From Sterolibacterium sp. (lineage in GTDB: Bacteria > Pseudomonadota > Gammaproteobacteria > Burkholderiales > Rhodocyclaceae), in the NCBI GenBank assembly GCA_028713555.1, contig JAQTOA010000004.1, positions 62,001 through 126,000 on the forward strand: a stretch of 64,000 nucleotides of DNA. The letters are read 5' to 3'. The notes under the pieces are model-generated. The model searched no databases, was not told the DNA's origin, and saw only the letters and a list, made by a program, of their open reading frames with translations. Position numbers and translations under genes: made by a program. Below, piece after piece: positions 16,605 through 24,751 of the stretch (position 1 is its first letter; each line of letters opens with the position of its first letter).

Positions 16605-19600
16605 ACTTGCACCACCGTATTGAAATCGCCCGTCGCCACGGCGTTCATGTAGGCGAGGATCAGATCTTTGGTGAGATAACGTCCATGCGCTTTTTCGTCC
16701 TGTTCGCGCACGATGGGGAAGGTGTCGAGGATGTAGGCCGCGTCGTCGCGCGACAGGCCATAGAGTTGGAAGAACAGCGCATCCAGCCGCGCCTGGCGGT
16801 GGCGGCAATCCTCCTCGTCCCACTTGAACGGCGCGCCTTGATAGCCCAGGTCGCGGGCGAAAGGAGCGAGGTCGTGGGCGGTGTAGGACAGGCGCAGCAC
16901 CTCGTTGCGCACGAAGTCGGCGATTCTGGTTTTGCCCAGCACCTGCTCGAACTGTTCGGGGCGGATCAGCGGCAGTTGTTCGACGATGAATAAGTTAAGT
17001 GTCTGTCCTTGCAGTTTTTGGCGCACCACAAAATCGAATGCGAATGAATTGAAATTCGCTACCAGCAAGGGAGCAATCTGCGTGTAGCTTTGCTCTGCGC
17101 CACTCTCTGGCAACCACAATGGCAGTTTGTTGCCGAACCCGACACCGGGCGCGATACAGGCAATCATGCTGCGCATGTTGGTGGGTGCGGTAATTTCCTT
17201 GAATGCCAGCACCCAGTCGCCACGGTATTGCTTGCGTACTTCGTCGGTCGTCACCCAAAACTGCGATGTGGGCGAGAAGTCCGGATCGGCATGTTGCGCG
17301 GCTGAGCTGGCTTCCTGCTGCGCCGGGCGGTGCAGGTTGTCGGCGTTCATCACCACGTTTGCGGCGCGGTGGTCGTACATCTGCACCATTTTGCCCTCAT
17401 ACAGCGGCACCGCTTCCGCTTCGCCCTTCTTCCAGCGATTCATGCCGACCGGGTACCAGCCTTGCGCTTCCAGTTCGTCGCGCCGCTTGAACAGTTTCGA
17501 GTCGTTGGTCATATCGAACATGCGGCAATAACGCACCGGCCAGACTTTCTTCACCGGCTCGGCACTGCGATTGACCAGCACCGGCTGGCGGCGATAGATC
17601 GCGGTGGTGATGTCGGCGTCGCGCCGGCTGCGGAAAATCGGCGCGGCGCCGGTGTTGGGGTTCACCGCCGAGAAGTCTTCGGACGACAGCATCAGTACAC
17701 GACCCGCATCGTCCAGTTCTTCCAGCCTGTGCAGGTAAAAGGCGCAGCGTGTAGTTGGGAAGGTGCGCTCGCGCCCGCCGAAGATCAGTGCACAGAATTT
17801 GAAGCGGCTGTCCACGTCCGGGAAGAAGACCTTCTTGTTTTCGAAATCGTAGAGTGCCGACAGCCGCCCGGTTTGCGACAAGCCGCGAAAGAATTCCGCC
17901 GCGCCCTTGTCGGCGGCGATGCCGGAGGGGGTCAGCAGTCCCACCAGGCCTTCCGGCTTGACCAGCGCGGCGGCGCGCTCGACGAACAGGCTGTAGAGGT
18001 TGATGTCGCCGCCGGACAGCAGCGGGTAATCGCCGCTCGATCGGGCTATTCCGGCGGCAATCTCGGCGGTTTCGCTGGCGGCGCAATAGTCCTGCCACAA
18101 CGGGTCGCGGTCGGCTTCCAGTTGCGCGATGAGTTTCTTGCGGTCCGCGGCGCGAGTGGCTTGGGCAATGAGCGGACGGCGTTCGGAAAACCATTCCACT
18201 TCCTGCAATTTCATCCTGTCCCAGGGCGGGTTGCCGATGACGGCATCGAAACCGCCATTCCCGTTTTCCCAGACAGTGGGAAATGCCAGTTCCCAGTGTA
18301 AAAAGTGCTGCTGTTCTGCTTTGGCGATAGCCGCCTGCATGGTGTCGTGCGCCTGCTGTTCGCGGGGCGTGGGCAGCTTGCCTTTTCGCCTGGCAAGAAA
18401 TCCCACCGATTCGAGCAGGTTGTCTCCCCATAGCTGGGCAAGCAGTGTCGCCCAGGTGTCGCTGTAGTCCTTCTGCAGTGAGCGCTCCGCCCAGCGCCTG
18501 GCTTGCAGGAAGTCCAGCGTGCGCCACATCGGCAACAAGCCTTCGGTGGCCGTATCCATCATGGCCTTGGAATGGTGCGCTTCGGCGATATCGATGTCGG
18601 TCAGGTTGCCGATGGCTTCCATGGTGATGCGGGCAGTTTCCACGCGGCGCAGGTCGTCCTGCTGCAACAGACTGCCTTTGAGTTTGCCGAGTTCCGCCGC
18701 GATGTCTTTGACTTTTCCGCCGAACAGCGAATCGCCGCAGCGCAGGTGGTGATCGAGAAAGGACAGCGGCGCGCCGACGGTGAAGGTGTGCAGCCACAGC
18801 GCGACTTTGGCGAGTTCCACCGCCATCGGGTTCTTGTCCACGCCGAAAATCACGCGCTTGAGGATCATGCGGCGCACGATGTGGCGGTCGTCCAGTTGCG
18901 CTTCGCTGACTGACCAGCGGTGTTTGTGGGCGAGGGTCAGAATGCGCTCGCGAATATCCTTGACACGCGCTACCAGCGGCGATGCCCACGGGTTGGCAAT
19001 GTTCTGTGCCCACGGCTGGGCGGCCACGTCCAGCTCGACGGCGGCGATGGCTTCGAGAATTTCATCGGCAAGATAGTCCACCAGCGAAACCAGAAAATGG
19101 CCGCTGCCCATCGCCGGGTCGCAAATTTTAAGGTCGAGAATCGCGTCGGCAGGGTCGAACTTTTTCAGCGCCTTCCAGTCGTCCGGCTTGAGTTCGCGCC
19201 GCTTCGACCAGGCTTGAAGTTGCGCATGGAAGGCAGACAGCCGTTCATCGACCAGCGGGCCGACGGTCTCGCGGATGATGAGCTTGACCAGTCCATCGTG
19301 GGTGTAATAGCTGCCGCTGGTTTTGCGGGCAAAGCTGGCGGGGCGGGCCACAATGCCGCCGTCTTCCACCGTCAGGCTGTATTCCAGCAAGCGCTCGTAG
19401 ATGCCGCCGAGATGCTGCACGGAAAGGTCGCGGTAGTTGATCCAGGCGCGCAACAGGTCGGGACGGCGCGCGAGATCGTCGAATAGCGGCGCGAAGCGTG
19501 CATCCGGCACGCGGACGCGCACCAGCAAGGGCGCACGCTCATCCTCGAACAGACCGCCGTTGTATGCCGGCATGCCGATGGAGGCATCGCCCTGCGAAAT

Positions 19601-20674
19601 GATGCGGAACAATTCGCCCAAGTGCTGCCAGTAGAGGCAGGCGCTCGCACTGAGCGTATCGCCGGCATCGCGCCGTCGTGCAATGTCTTCGCGAATTTTG
19701 CGCAAGGCATAGTCGTCGTAGCGCTCATCGCGCGCAGGCAGCAAGTTGCGGTCTTCGGCGTACAAAACGAACAGCAGCCGGTAGAGCAGGATCAGCGTGG
19801 CTTCGCGCAACTCGGCCAGATAGGCGGGTGAGGCCAGATCGGCCTTGGGATCGCCCGCCGCAAGCGCGTCGGCGAGTTGCGGGAATATGGTGGCGAATAC
19901 TCTCGCGCCCAAATCCTGCGAGACTTTTTCTTCGTATAACCGGGCTTCGTTGAATGCGTATTCGTGGAAGGTGCGGTCTTCCTTGTCCCAGGTTTGGCGC
20001 AGGAAAGCGCCTAAATGAAACAGGCAGAAAAACAGCTTGATGCCGTGCCGCGCATCAACGTCGAACAGATCCATTCCTGTTCCGGGTACGCCGAGCAGGG
20101 CGGCGAGGTCAAGTTCGAGGAATTCTTCCGAGCGTGAGCGCGCGCCTTGCCAATACAGGCGCCACACCGCGCCATTGGTCAGAATGCCCCAGCGCACGGC
20201 GCGCTCGGAGGCCACCTCGACGCTGGAAAGATAGCGCAGTATCTGGTTTGACGGCGTACCGGGATCGAGTCGGTTGGTGGCATCGCCGCGATCCAGCGGG
20301 CGCATCCAGCGCTTGGCTTCGAGGATGGCGATGCCGTGGCGGTAGCGGCGGTCATCGCGTCTTTCGGCACGGGCGGATTGTTTGGCGTCCTCATTCGGCA
20401 ACAGCAGGAAGTCCGGCACATCTTCGCGGCGCGTGCTGGAGGCAGTGATTTGTTTGAGGGTCAGGCCGTTCCAGCCCAGCAGGTGAAGCACCCTTTCGAT
20501 GATATCCGCTTCGGTGTTGGCTTCGTTTAGCTGGCTGTCAGCCGTGAGCGGGGCATAAATGCGCTTGAGATGGTCAATAAAAATATTGAGCGAGTCATCG
20601 GAGAACTTCTCCCAGACGGGTGTGCTGCGGATGCCATCAAGCAGAAAATCTTGGGAAAAAAGTTTGCCGTCCAT
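16601..20674 (-). CDS. Eco57I-like type IIG restriction-modification enzyme (fused nuclease and N6-adenine methyltransferase)
   Basis: A single 1357-residue polypeptide. A PD-ExK nuclease is suggested near the N-terminus: PD at 87-88 and EAK at 119-121 in AILEAKRW. The methyltransferase core has GSYYTHDGLVKLIIRE (454-469), motif I DPAMGSGHF (519-527), VDKNPMAVELAKVALWL (612-628) and catalytic motif IV NPPWDR (815-820). A long C-terminal specificity part follows. NPPW marks N6-adenine methylation. The reading frame is intact. No separate R, S or helicase genes and no BREX or DISARM partners are nearby, so it is probably a stand-alone system. The recognition sequence cannot be read. It lies between a toxin-antitoxin pair and ompR. 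Confidence 0.85.
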   Translation of the reverse strand: MDGKLFSQDFLLDGIRSTPVWEKFSDDSLNIFIDHLKRIYAPLTADSQLNEANTEADIIERVLHLLGWNGLTLKQITASSTRREDVPDFLLLPNEDAKQSARAERRDDRRYRHGIAILEAKRWMRPLDRGDATNRLDPGTPSNQILRYLSSVEVASERAVRWGILTNGAVWRLYWQGARSRSEEFLELDLAALLGVPGTGMDLFDVDARHGIKLFFCLFHLGAFLRQTWDKEDRTFHEYAFNEARLYEEKVSQDLGARVFATIFPQLADALAAGDPKADLASPAYLAELREATLILLYRLLFVLYAEDRNLLPARDERYDDYALRKIREDIARRRDAGDTLSASACLYWQHLGELFRIISQGDASIGMPAYNGGLFEDERAPLLVRVRVPDARFAPLFDDLARRPDLLRAWINYRDLSVQHLGGIYERLLEYSLTVEDGGIVARPASFARKTSGSYYTHDGLVKLIIRETVGPLVDERLSAFHAQLQAWSKRRELKPDDWKALKKFDPADAILDLKICDPAMGSGHFLVSLVDYLADEILEAIAAVELDVAAQPWAQNIANPWASPLVARVKDIRERILTLAHKHRWSVSEAQLDDRHIVRRMILKRVIFGVDKNPMAVELAKVALWLHTFTVGAPLSFLDHHLRCGDSLFGGKVKDIAAELGKLKGSLLQQDDLRRVETARITMEAIGNLTDIDIAEAHHSKAMMDTATEGLLPMWRTLDFLQARRWAERSLQKDYSDTWATLLAQLWGDNLLESVGFLARRKGKLPTPREQQAHDTMQAAIAKAEQQHFLHWELAFPTVWENGNGGFDAVIGNPPWDRMKLQEVEWFSERRPLIAQATRAADRKKLIAQLEADRDPLWQDYCAASETAEIAAGIARSSGDYPLLSGGDINLYSLFVERAAALVKPEGLVGLLTPSGIAADKGAAEFFRGLSQTGRLSALYDFENKKVFFPDVDSRFKFCALIFGGRERTFPTTRCAFYLHRLEELDDAGRVLMLSSEDFSAVNPNTGAAPIFRSRRDADITTAIYRRQPVLVNRSAEPVKKVWPVRYCRMFDMTNDSKLFKRRDELEAQGWYPVGMNRWKKGEAEAVPLYEGKMVQMYDHRAANVVMNADNLHRPAQQEASSAAQHADPDFSPTSQFWVTTDEVRKQYRGDWVLAFKEITAPTNMRSMIACIAPGVGFGNKLPLWLPESGAEQSYTQIAPLLVANFNSFAFDFVVRQKLQGQTLNLFIVEQLPLIRPEQFEQVLGKTRIADFVRNEVLRLSYTAHDLAPFARDLGYQGAPFKWDEEDCRHRQARLDALFFQLYGLSRDDAAYILDTFPIVREQDEKAHGRYLTKDLILAYMNAVATGDFNTVVQV

Positions 20675-20733
20675 GCGTCTTTAGAATGCCGAGTAATTAA
20701 CAGGCGGGGTAGTACGCGTGAGTGTACCGGTAA

Positions 20734-21042
20734 TCAGTGGTAGTCACTCTCGCGCTGGTGACGCAGCGCGAGCACGGTTGCTGTTTCTGCGTTGTCAATC
20801 TCGAACAAGGCAACATATCCGGCAGCAGCAAATGGAATAACCAGTTCGCGCAAGAACGGTGAATCATGCCCGGCTTTCCGACAGGTAAATGGCGTCAACT
20901 CAAGAGTGCGAATGCCATCCTTGATGGCTTGCGGCGCACGTTCAGAGATCATCCAGTCGCCATCATCTCTGGCGAGGATAAATTCATAGAGCCTGAGCAG
21001 ATCGGCCTCTGCCTCCTCGGTAAATCGTACCCGGTACGTCAC
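20734..21042 (-). CDS. RelE/ParE family toxin
   Basis: A 102-residue toxin of the ParE/RelE superfamily. Visible are the N-terminal strand and helix YRVRFTEEAEADLLRLYEFI, the central IRTLELTPFTCRKAG and LRELVIPFAAAGYVALFEI, and the C-terminal VLALRHQRESDY (the R-H-x-R end typical of ParE). It would act on DNA gyrase or on ribosome-bound mRNA depending on subtype, which cannot be decided here. It follows its antitoxin with a 4-base overlap and lies 59 bases upstream of the restriction-modification gene in the same direction. Confidence 0.88.
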   Translation of the reverse strand: MTYRVRFTEEAEADLLRLYEFILARDDGDWMISERAPQAIKDGIRTLELTPFTCRKAGHDSPFLRELVIPFAAAGYVALFEIDNAETATVLALRHQRESDYH

Positions 21043-21317
21043 AGGGGAGTCTTGGCTGCTGATTTTGCATTATTCAGCATGACTTCAAGCCGATTTACGA
21101 CGGCATCGGCAGCGATGTAGACGCCGGTATGCTGCGCATTGTCGCGCGAGGCCAACCCACGTGCAATGAACTCACGCTGAGCTTGTCTGTGTTCTATCGT
21201 AATTCGAATGGCTTGCTCAACAAAACTGGAAAGGCTCTCGCCTTCTTGAAGGACACTTTCGGCCGACAGGCGGAGTTTGGGGTCGACACGCAGCGATGGG
21301 ATGGTTGCTGTCTTCAT
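21039..21317 (-). CDS. Ribbon-helix-helix antitoxin (partner of the ParE-like toxin)
   Basis: A 92-residue protein from ATG 21317, the first Met with family-like sequence. MKTATIPSLRVDPKLRLSAE is the beta strand and first helix of a ribbon-helix-helix fold, followed by EGESLSSFVEQAIRITIEHR. The C-terminal part (HTGVYIAADAVVNRLEVML) resembles the toxin-binding tail of YacA-like antitoxins. Antitoxins of this type bind the toxin and repress their own promoter. A weak inverted repeat (TGCATT, 8 bases, AACGCA) at 21330-21349 lies just upstream and could be its operator. Confidence 0.82.
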   Translation of the reverse strand: MKTATIPSLRVDPKLRLSAESVLQEGESLSSFVEQAIRITIEHRQAQREFIARGLASRDNAQHTGVYIAADAVVNRLEVMLNNAKSAAKTPL

Positions 21318-21429
21318 TTTACGGCCCTCTGCATTACATTTGCAACGCAGTATGCCCATGCTTCCCCGACTTGGCAAGTGGCCGGTGGCAGCGACAATAT
21401 TTGGCGGTTGCCCCTACTGGAATAGGCTC

Positions 21430-21870
21430 TTAGTTCATGAGCCAGCCTTCGAACCACTCCAGAGCAGCGGCCAGATTCTGCTCCGCCATAAGGCTGATGG
21501 GTTCCCCGAGTTCGAAACATTCGCCGCGGATGGCGAGCAGCCATGCCGGGGGAGGAGGGGGGGCTTCAAGTTGGCAATAGGTGTGCAATATCGCTTGTGG
21601 CGTCATGGCGTGGGTGGTGAAGCTGGCGTCCCGGTCCGGCGAGATGGAGGAAATGCTGAAGGGTGGCGGCGCACTGAAGCTCGCATCGACGAACAATACC
21701 CGCTCGCGTCCTTTGAGATCGAGAGCGTGTTCCACCTGCAACTGAAAGTCCGTCAGGCATTCGACACCGGGGAGATTCAAGGATAGAAGGCGCTCGGCGA
21801 ACAACGGACCGAGCGCGTCGTCGCCGCGACTGGGGTTGCCCCAGCTGAATATGAGTACCGGCGCTTTCAC
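21430..21870 (-). CDS. hoxW: Hydrogenase maturation protease for HoxH
   Basis: A 146-residue endopeptidase of the HyaD/HycI family. It removes the C-terminal tail of the large subunit once nickel has been inserted. The family start FSWGNPSRGDDALGPLFAERL is visible, with the nickel-contacting acidic residue D18. The second acidic site is in VLFVDASF and the histidine in FTTHAMTP. Its start overlaps the hoxH stop by 4 bases, as expected for a dedicated HoxH protease. A proline-rich stretch APPPFS and PPPPPAW is unusual but does not interrupt the fold motifs. Confidence 0.9.
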   Translation of the reverse strand: MKAPVLIFSWGNPSRGDDALGPLFAERLLSLNLPGVECLTDFQLQVEHALDLKGRERVLFVDASFSAPPPFSISSISPDRDASFTTHAMTPQAILHTYCQLEAPPPPPAWLLAIRGECFELGEPISLMAEQNLAAALEWFEGWLMN

Positions 21871-23348
21871 TCCGAGCAGACGCCGTGCTCGTCCTTGACC
21901 ATCCGGTCGAGCAGCTTCCCTTCGGCATCTTCGAGGCTGACTTCCAGGGGCATGCGTCCGAGCGCGTGAGTTGCGCAGGAGAGGCAGGGATCGAAGCAGC
22001 GTATCGCCACTTCGATGTGGTTCAGCAAGCCCTCGGTGATTTTTTTGCCATCGAGGTATTGCTTCGCCACCTGGCGAATCGCTTCATTCATTGCCTGATT
22101 GTTGTGGGTGGTCGAGACGATCAGGTTGGCGCGAACGACTTGATCGTCTTCATTGACGCGATAGTGGTGAATCAGCGTACCGCGCGGCGCCTCGATGACA
22201 CCGACGCCGCGCTGGGCGCGTTCGCCCCTGGCCATCAGGTCGGTGCCGAGGATATCTTCGTCGTGCAGCAGGTCCTTGATGGTCTCGGCGGCGTGCAGCA
22301 TTTCGATCATGCGCGCCCAGTGATAGCCGAGGGTAGCGCCGGAAACCCGACCCGCATCATAGGCCAGAAAAATTTCACGCTCCCTGTCGGCGAGCGGGGT
22401 CGGGATGAAGTCGCAATTGGTGACGCGGGCCAGCGGTCCGACGCGGTACCAGCCTTCATCCGGACCGAGGCTCTTCATGAAGGGAAACTTCATGTAGGAC
22501 CAGGGTTTGACATCTTCGGAAATAACTTCCCAGTAGTGCTCATAGTTGAAGTGGTCGAAAATCAATTTTCCATCAGCGTCGCGGGCGCGCAAGCCGCCAT
22601 GGTATAGATCCAGCGCGCCATCGGCGCGCACCAGGCTCATGCTATGGGAGCGAAAGCGACCGAAGGCATTGTATTCGGCAAGATTCTTCTCGAACAAGCC
22701 GCGGATCATCTGTACTGCCTCGCGGCCCCAGACCACCATCTGGTAGATATCCTTAAGCAGCAGATCGCGTTCTTCAAGCGTCAGCGCCTTGTTCACACCG
22801 CCGGGTACCGAGCCGGTGCCATGCACACGTTTTCCCGCCGTGTGGCGGATGACCTCCTGGCCAAATTTTCTCAGCAATACGCCCTTTTTCGCCACTTCGG
22901 GATAGGCGGCGGCAATGCCGACGACGTTGCGTTCGGCGACAGCCGATCCGAAGCCGAATATCAAGTCCGGCGAAGACAGGTGAAAGAAGTGCAGGGCGTG
23001 CGATTGCAGTATCTGGCCGGCATGCATGAGGCGCCGCAGCTTTTCGGCGGTGGGCGTCAGCTTGGCGCCGACGACCATGTCCAGCGCCTTCGAGGCGGCC
23101 AGATGGTGCGAAACCGGGCAGATGCCGCACAAGCGTTGCACCATCACCGGGACTTCCCAATATGGGCGACCCTGGATGAATTTCTCGAAACCACGGAATT
23201 CGACGATGTGCAGGCGCACCTGATGCACCTTGTGGTCTTCGTCGAGCAGAATGGTGACCTTGCCGTGGCCTTCGACCCTGGAAACGGGTTCGATGGCGAT
23301 ACGCTTCAAGTTTTCGGGATGGGTTGCGGTTTCCAGTTCGAAGGTCAT
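21867..23348 (-). CDS. hoxH: NAD-reducing hydrogenase, large (NiFe) subunit HoxH
   Basis: The catalytic subunit of a group 3d bidirectional [NiFe] hydrogenase. In the 495-residue open frame the N-terminal ligand motif is RLCGICPVSHH (C76, C79) and the C-terminal motif is DPCLSCATH (C457, C460, H463). The 32 residues after H463 are the tail removed by the maturation protease, so the protein is made as a precursor. RVEGHGKV near the N-terminus is also conserved. ATG 23348 is preferred to ATG 23354 because the GGGAG ribosome site lies 8 bases before it; that site is part of a hairpin repeat. The stop overlaps hoxW. Confidence 0.97.
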   Translation of the reverse strand: MTFELETATHPENLKRIAIEPVSRVEGHGKVTILLDEDHKVHQVRLHIVEFRGFEKFIQGRPYWEVPVMVQRLCGICPVSHHLAASKALDMVVGAKLTPTAEKLRRLMHAGQILQSHALHFFHLSSPDLIFGFGSAVAERNVVGIAAAYPEVAKKGVLLRKFGQEVIRHTAGKRVHGTGSVPGGVNKALTLEERDLLLKDIYQMVVWGREAVQMIRGLFEKNLAEYNAFGRFRSHSMSLVRADGALDLYHGGLRARDADGKLIFDHFNYEHYWEVISEDVKPWSYMKFPFMKSLGPDEGWYRVGPLARVTNCDFIPTPLADREREIFLAYDAGRVSGATLGYHWARMIEMLHAAETIKDLLHDEDILGTDLMARGERAQRGVGVIEAPRGTLIHHYRVNEDDQVVRANLIVSTTHNNQAMNEAIRQVAKQYLDGKKITEGLLNHIEVAIRCFDPCLSCATHALGRMPLEVSLEDAEGKLLDRMVKDEHGVCSE

Positions 23349-23354
23349 GATCAT

Positions 23355-23430
23355 GTCTCCCGAAGGGCCGCCCCGAGGGAAGCGGCATCCCCAGTGGGGG
23401 CAGCGAACGAAGTGAGCGTGGGGGCCATAT
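23355..23430. repeat. Tandem small hairpins (REP-like element) in the hoxY-hoxH gap
   Basis: Four short inverted repeats follow one another: CCC-GAA-GGG near 23360, GCCGC (23367-23371) with GCGGC (23382-23386), CCCC-AGT-GGGG (23389-23399), and an imperfect GCGAACGAAGTGAGCG. Mixtures of this kind are common as dispersed intergenic repeats in betaproteobacteria. The first hairpin contains the hoxH ribosome site. Confidence 0.6.
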
Positions 23431-23435
23431 TTTTC

Positions 23436-23975
23436 TCAGTCGTAATGGATCAGGCCGTGACCCAGAGTCGGGGTACGGCCGGCCAGGAGGTCGGTAACAA
23501 ACTTCCAGATGGCATCCGCCGGGGGAGGGCAGCCGGGCAGGAAATAGTCGATTTTGACCACCTCGTGGATCGGGTGCACCTTGTTGAGCGGCAGCGGCAG
23601 TTCCGGGTCGTTGGGGATGCCACCGTGGGTCAGGCCCGGCTCGGTCTGGTAAACCTCTTCGAGAACGTCGCGCAGATCCAGGTGGTTGCGCTGCGCCGGC
23701 AGGCCGCCATTGATGGCGCAGGCACCCACCGCGACAAGGATCTTGCAGTTCTGGCGGAATTCGCGCAGCACATGCACGTTCTCGGCGTTGCACACGCCGC
23801 CTTCGATGATGCCGAGATCGCAGGGGCCGCAGTGCTTGATGTCGGTCAGCGGGGAGCGATCGAATTCGATCAGTTCCAGCAACTCAAGCAGGCGCTCATC
23901 GATATCGAGAAATGACATATGACAACCGAAACAGCCCGCCAGGGAAGTCGTGGCAACTTTTATTTTCTGGCTCAT
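23436..23975 (-). CDS. hoxY: NAD-reducing hydrogenase, small subunit HoxY
   Basis: The small electron-transfer subunit that pairs with HoxH, 179 residues, shorter than membrane-bound hydrogenase small subunits because it carries only the proximal [4Fe-4S] cluster. Cysteines for it are visible in LAGCFGCHMSF (C15, C18), GACAINGG and FLPGCPPPADAIW; a further HCGPCDLG pair is present. No twin-arginine signal is present, so it is cytoplasmic. The start overlaps hoxU by 4 bases, and an 81-base gap with hairpin repeats separates it from hoxH. Confidence 0.95.
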   Translation of the reverse strand: MSQKIKVATTSLAGCFGCHMSFLDIDERLLELLELIEFDRSPLTDIKHCGPCDLGIIEGGVCNAENVHVLREFRQNCKILVAVGACAINGGLPAQRNHLDLRDVLEEVYQTEPGLTHGGIPNDPELPLPLNKVHPIHEVVKIDYFLPGCPPPADAIWKFVTDLLAGRTPTLGHGLIHYD

Positions 23976-24751
23976 TTGGCGCTCTCCAGACTACCCCCGG
24001 ATGCGAGTTGCCCAGTGCTGCCTTCGCCTCCCGAAGGGAGAGCGGGCCGAGAAGAGATGTCGCTGATGGGTTTCAAGTCGTACTTGCGCTTGCCTATCGG
24101 CACCGCGAACCCGACACGCTTGGGCAGAATCACGCCGACCGGACAGACTTGGGCGGCTTTGTCGGTGGGGGAAAAGTTGGTGTCGGCCAGGCGTCCGCTC
24201 TCGGCGTTGACGATCAGGTGCTTGTTGATGCCGCGTCCGGCAAGGGCGAAAACATATTTCTTGTCCACCTCGCTGCTGGCGCGTACGCACAGTTCGCAGA
24301 GTATGCAGCGGTTGAAGTCAAGGAGAATGTCCGGATGCGAGGCATCGACCGGCCGAACCGGGAAAATCTGCGCGAAGTGCGGCGACATTACGCCGAGGTC
24401 ATAGCCCAGCGCCTGCAACATGCAATTGCCGCTTTTCTCGCAGGACGGGCAGAAATGGTTGCCTTCCACCAGCAGCATCTGCACCAGTGTACGGCGTTTA
24501 TCCTTGATTTCGGGAATATCGCTTTCCACGTTCAACCCGGCCTGCGCTTGAGTGGTGCAGGCGGCGGCGGGGCGGCCGTTGATCTTCACCGTGCACAGCT
24601 TGCAGGAACCATGTGGTTTGAATTCCGGATGGAAACACAGATGGGGGATATATTTTTCCGCTGCCAGCGCCGCCTGAATGATGGTTTGTCCCGGTTGGAA
24701 CGAAATTTCCTCGCCGTCAATCAGGAATGTGGGTGAGGTGTTCGTGCTCAT
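23972..24751 (-). CDS. hoxU: NAD-reducing hydrogenase, diaphorase small subunit HoxU
   Basis: Iron-sulfur subunit related to the N-terminus of NuoG, 259 residues. The [2Fe-2S] ligands are C39, C50, C53 and C65 (GSCKLC...AAACTT). The His-Cys3 [4Fe-4S] site is HFCPSCEKSGNC (H99, C101, C104, C110). A further cluster is at CILCELC (C149, C152, C155) with C in QVCPVG. The C-terminal ~25 residues (after DLKPIS) are Gly/Ser-rich and extend past the usual end of the family. The DNA there contains a palindrome, CTCCC-GAA-GGGAG at 24028-24040, that shares 11 bases with the hoxY-hoxH gap repeat. It is coupled to both neighbours by 4-base overlaps. Confidence 0.95.
   Translation of the reverse strand: MSTNTSPTFLIDGEEISFQPGQTIIQAALAAEKYIPHLCFHPEFKPHGSCKLCTVKINGRPAAACTTQAQAGLNVESDIPEIKDKRRTLVQMLLVEGNHFCPSCEKSGNCMLQALGYDLGVMSPHFAQIFPVRPVDASHPDILLDFNRCILCELCVRASSEVDKKYVFALAGRGINKHLIVNAESGRLADTNFSPTDKAAQVCPVGVILPKRVGFAVPIGKRKYDLKPISDISSRPALPSGGEGSTGQLASGGSLESAK

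Noticed and set aside
17397..19013. 538-codon open frame inside the restriction-modification gene
   Set aside because: It is read in another frame of the same strand, is rich in Arg, Gly and Pro, and matches no family. It is a by-product of the high-GC gene at 16601-20674.
16601..21317. BREX or DISARM defence island
   Set aside because: A PglX/DrmMI-like methylase could suggest it, but no helicase, phosphatase, Lon-like or drmABC genes are next to it.
21330..21349. Operator of the antitoxin
   Set aside because: The inverted repeat has only 5 of 6 matching bases and an 8-base spacer, so it is mentioned in the gene note but not listed as a site.
22644..23915. 423-codon frame antisense to hoxH and hoxY
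   Set aside because: It runs opposite to two well-conserved genes and has no recognisable motifs or ribosome site.
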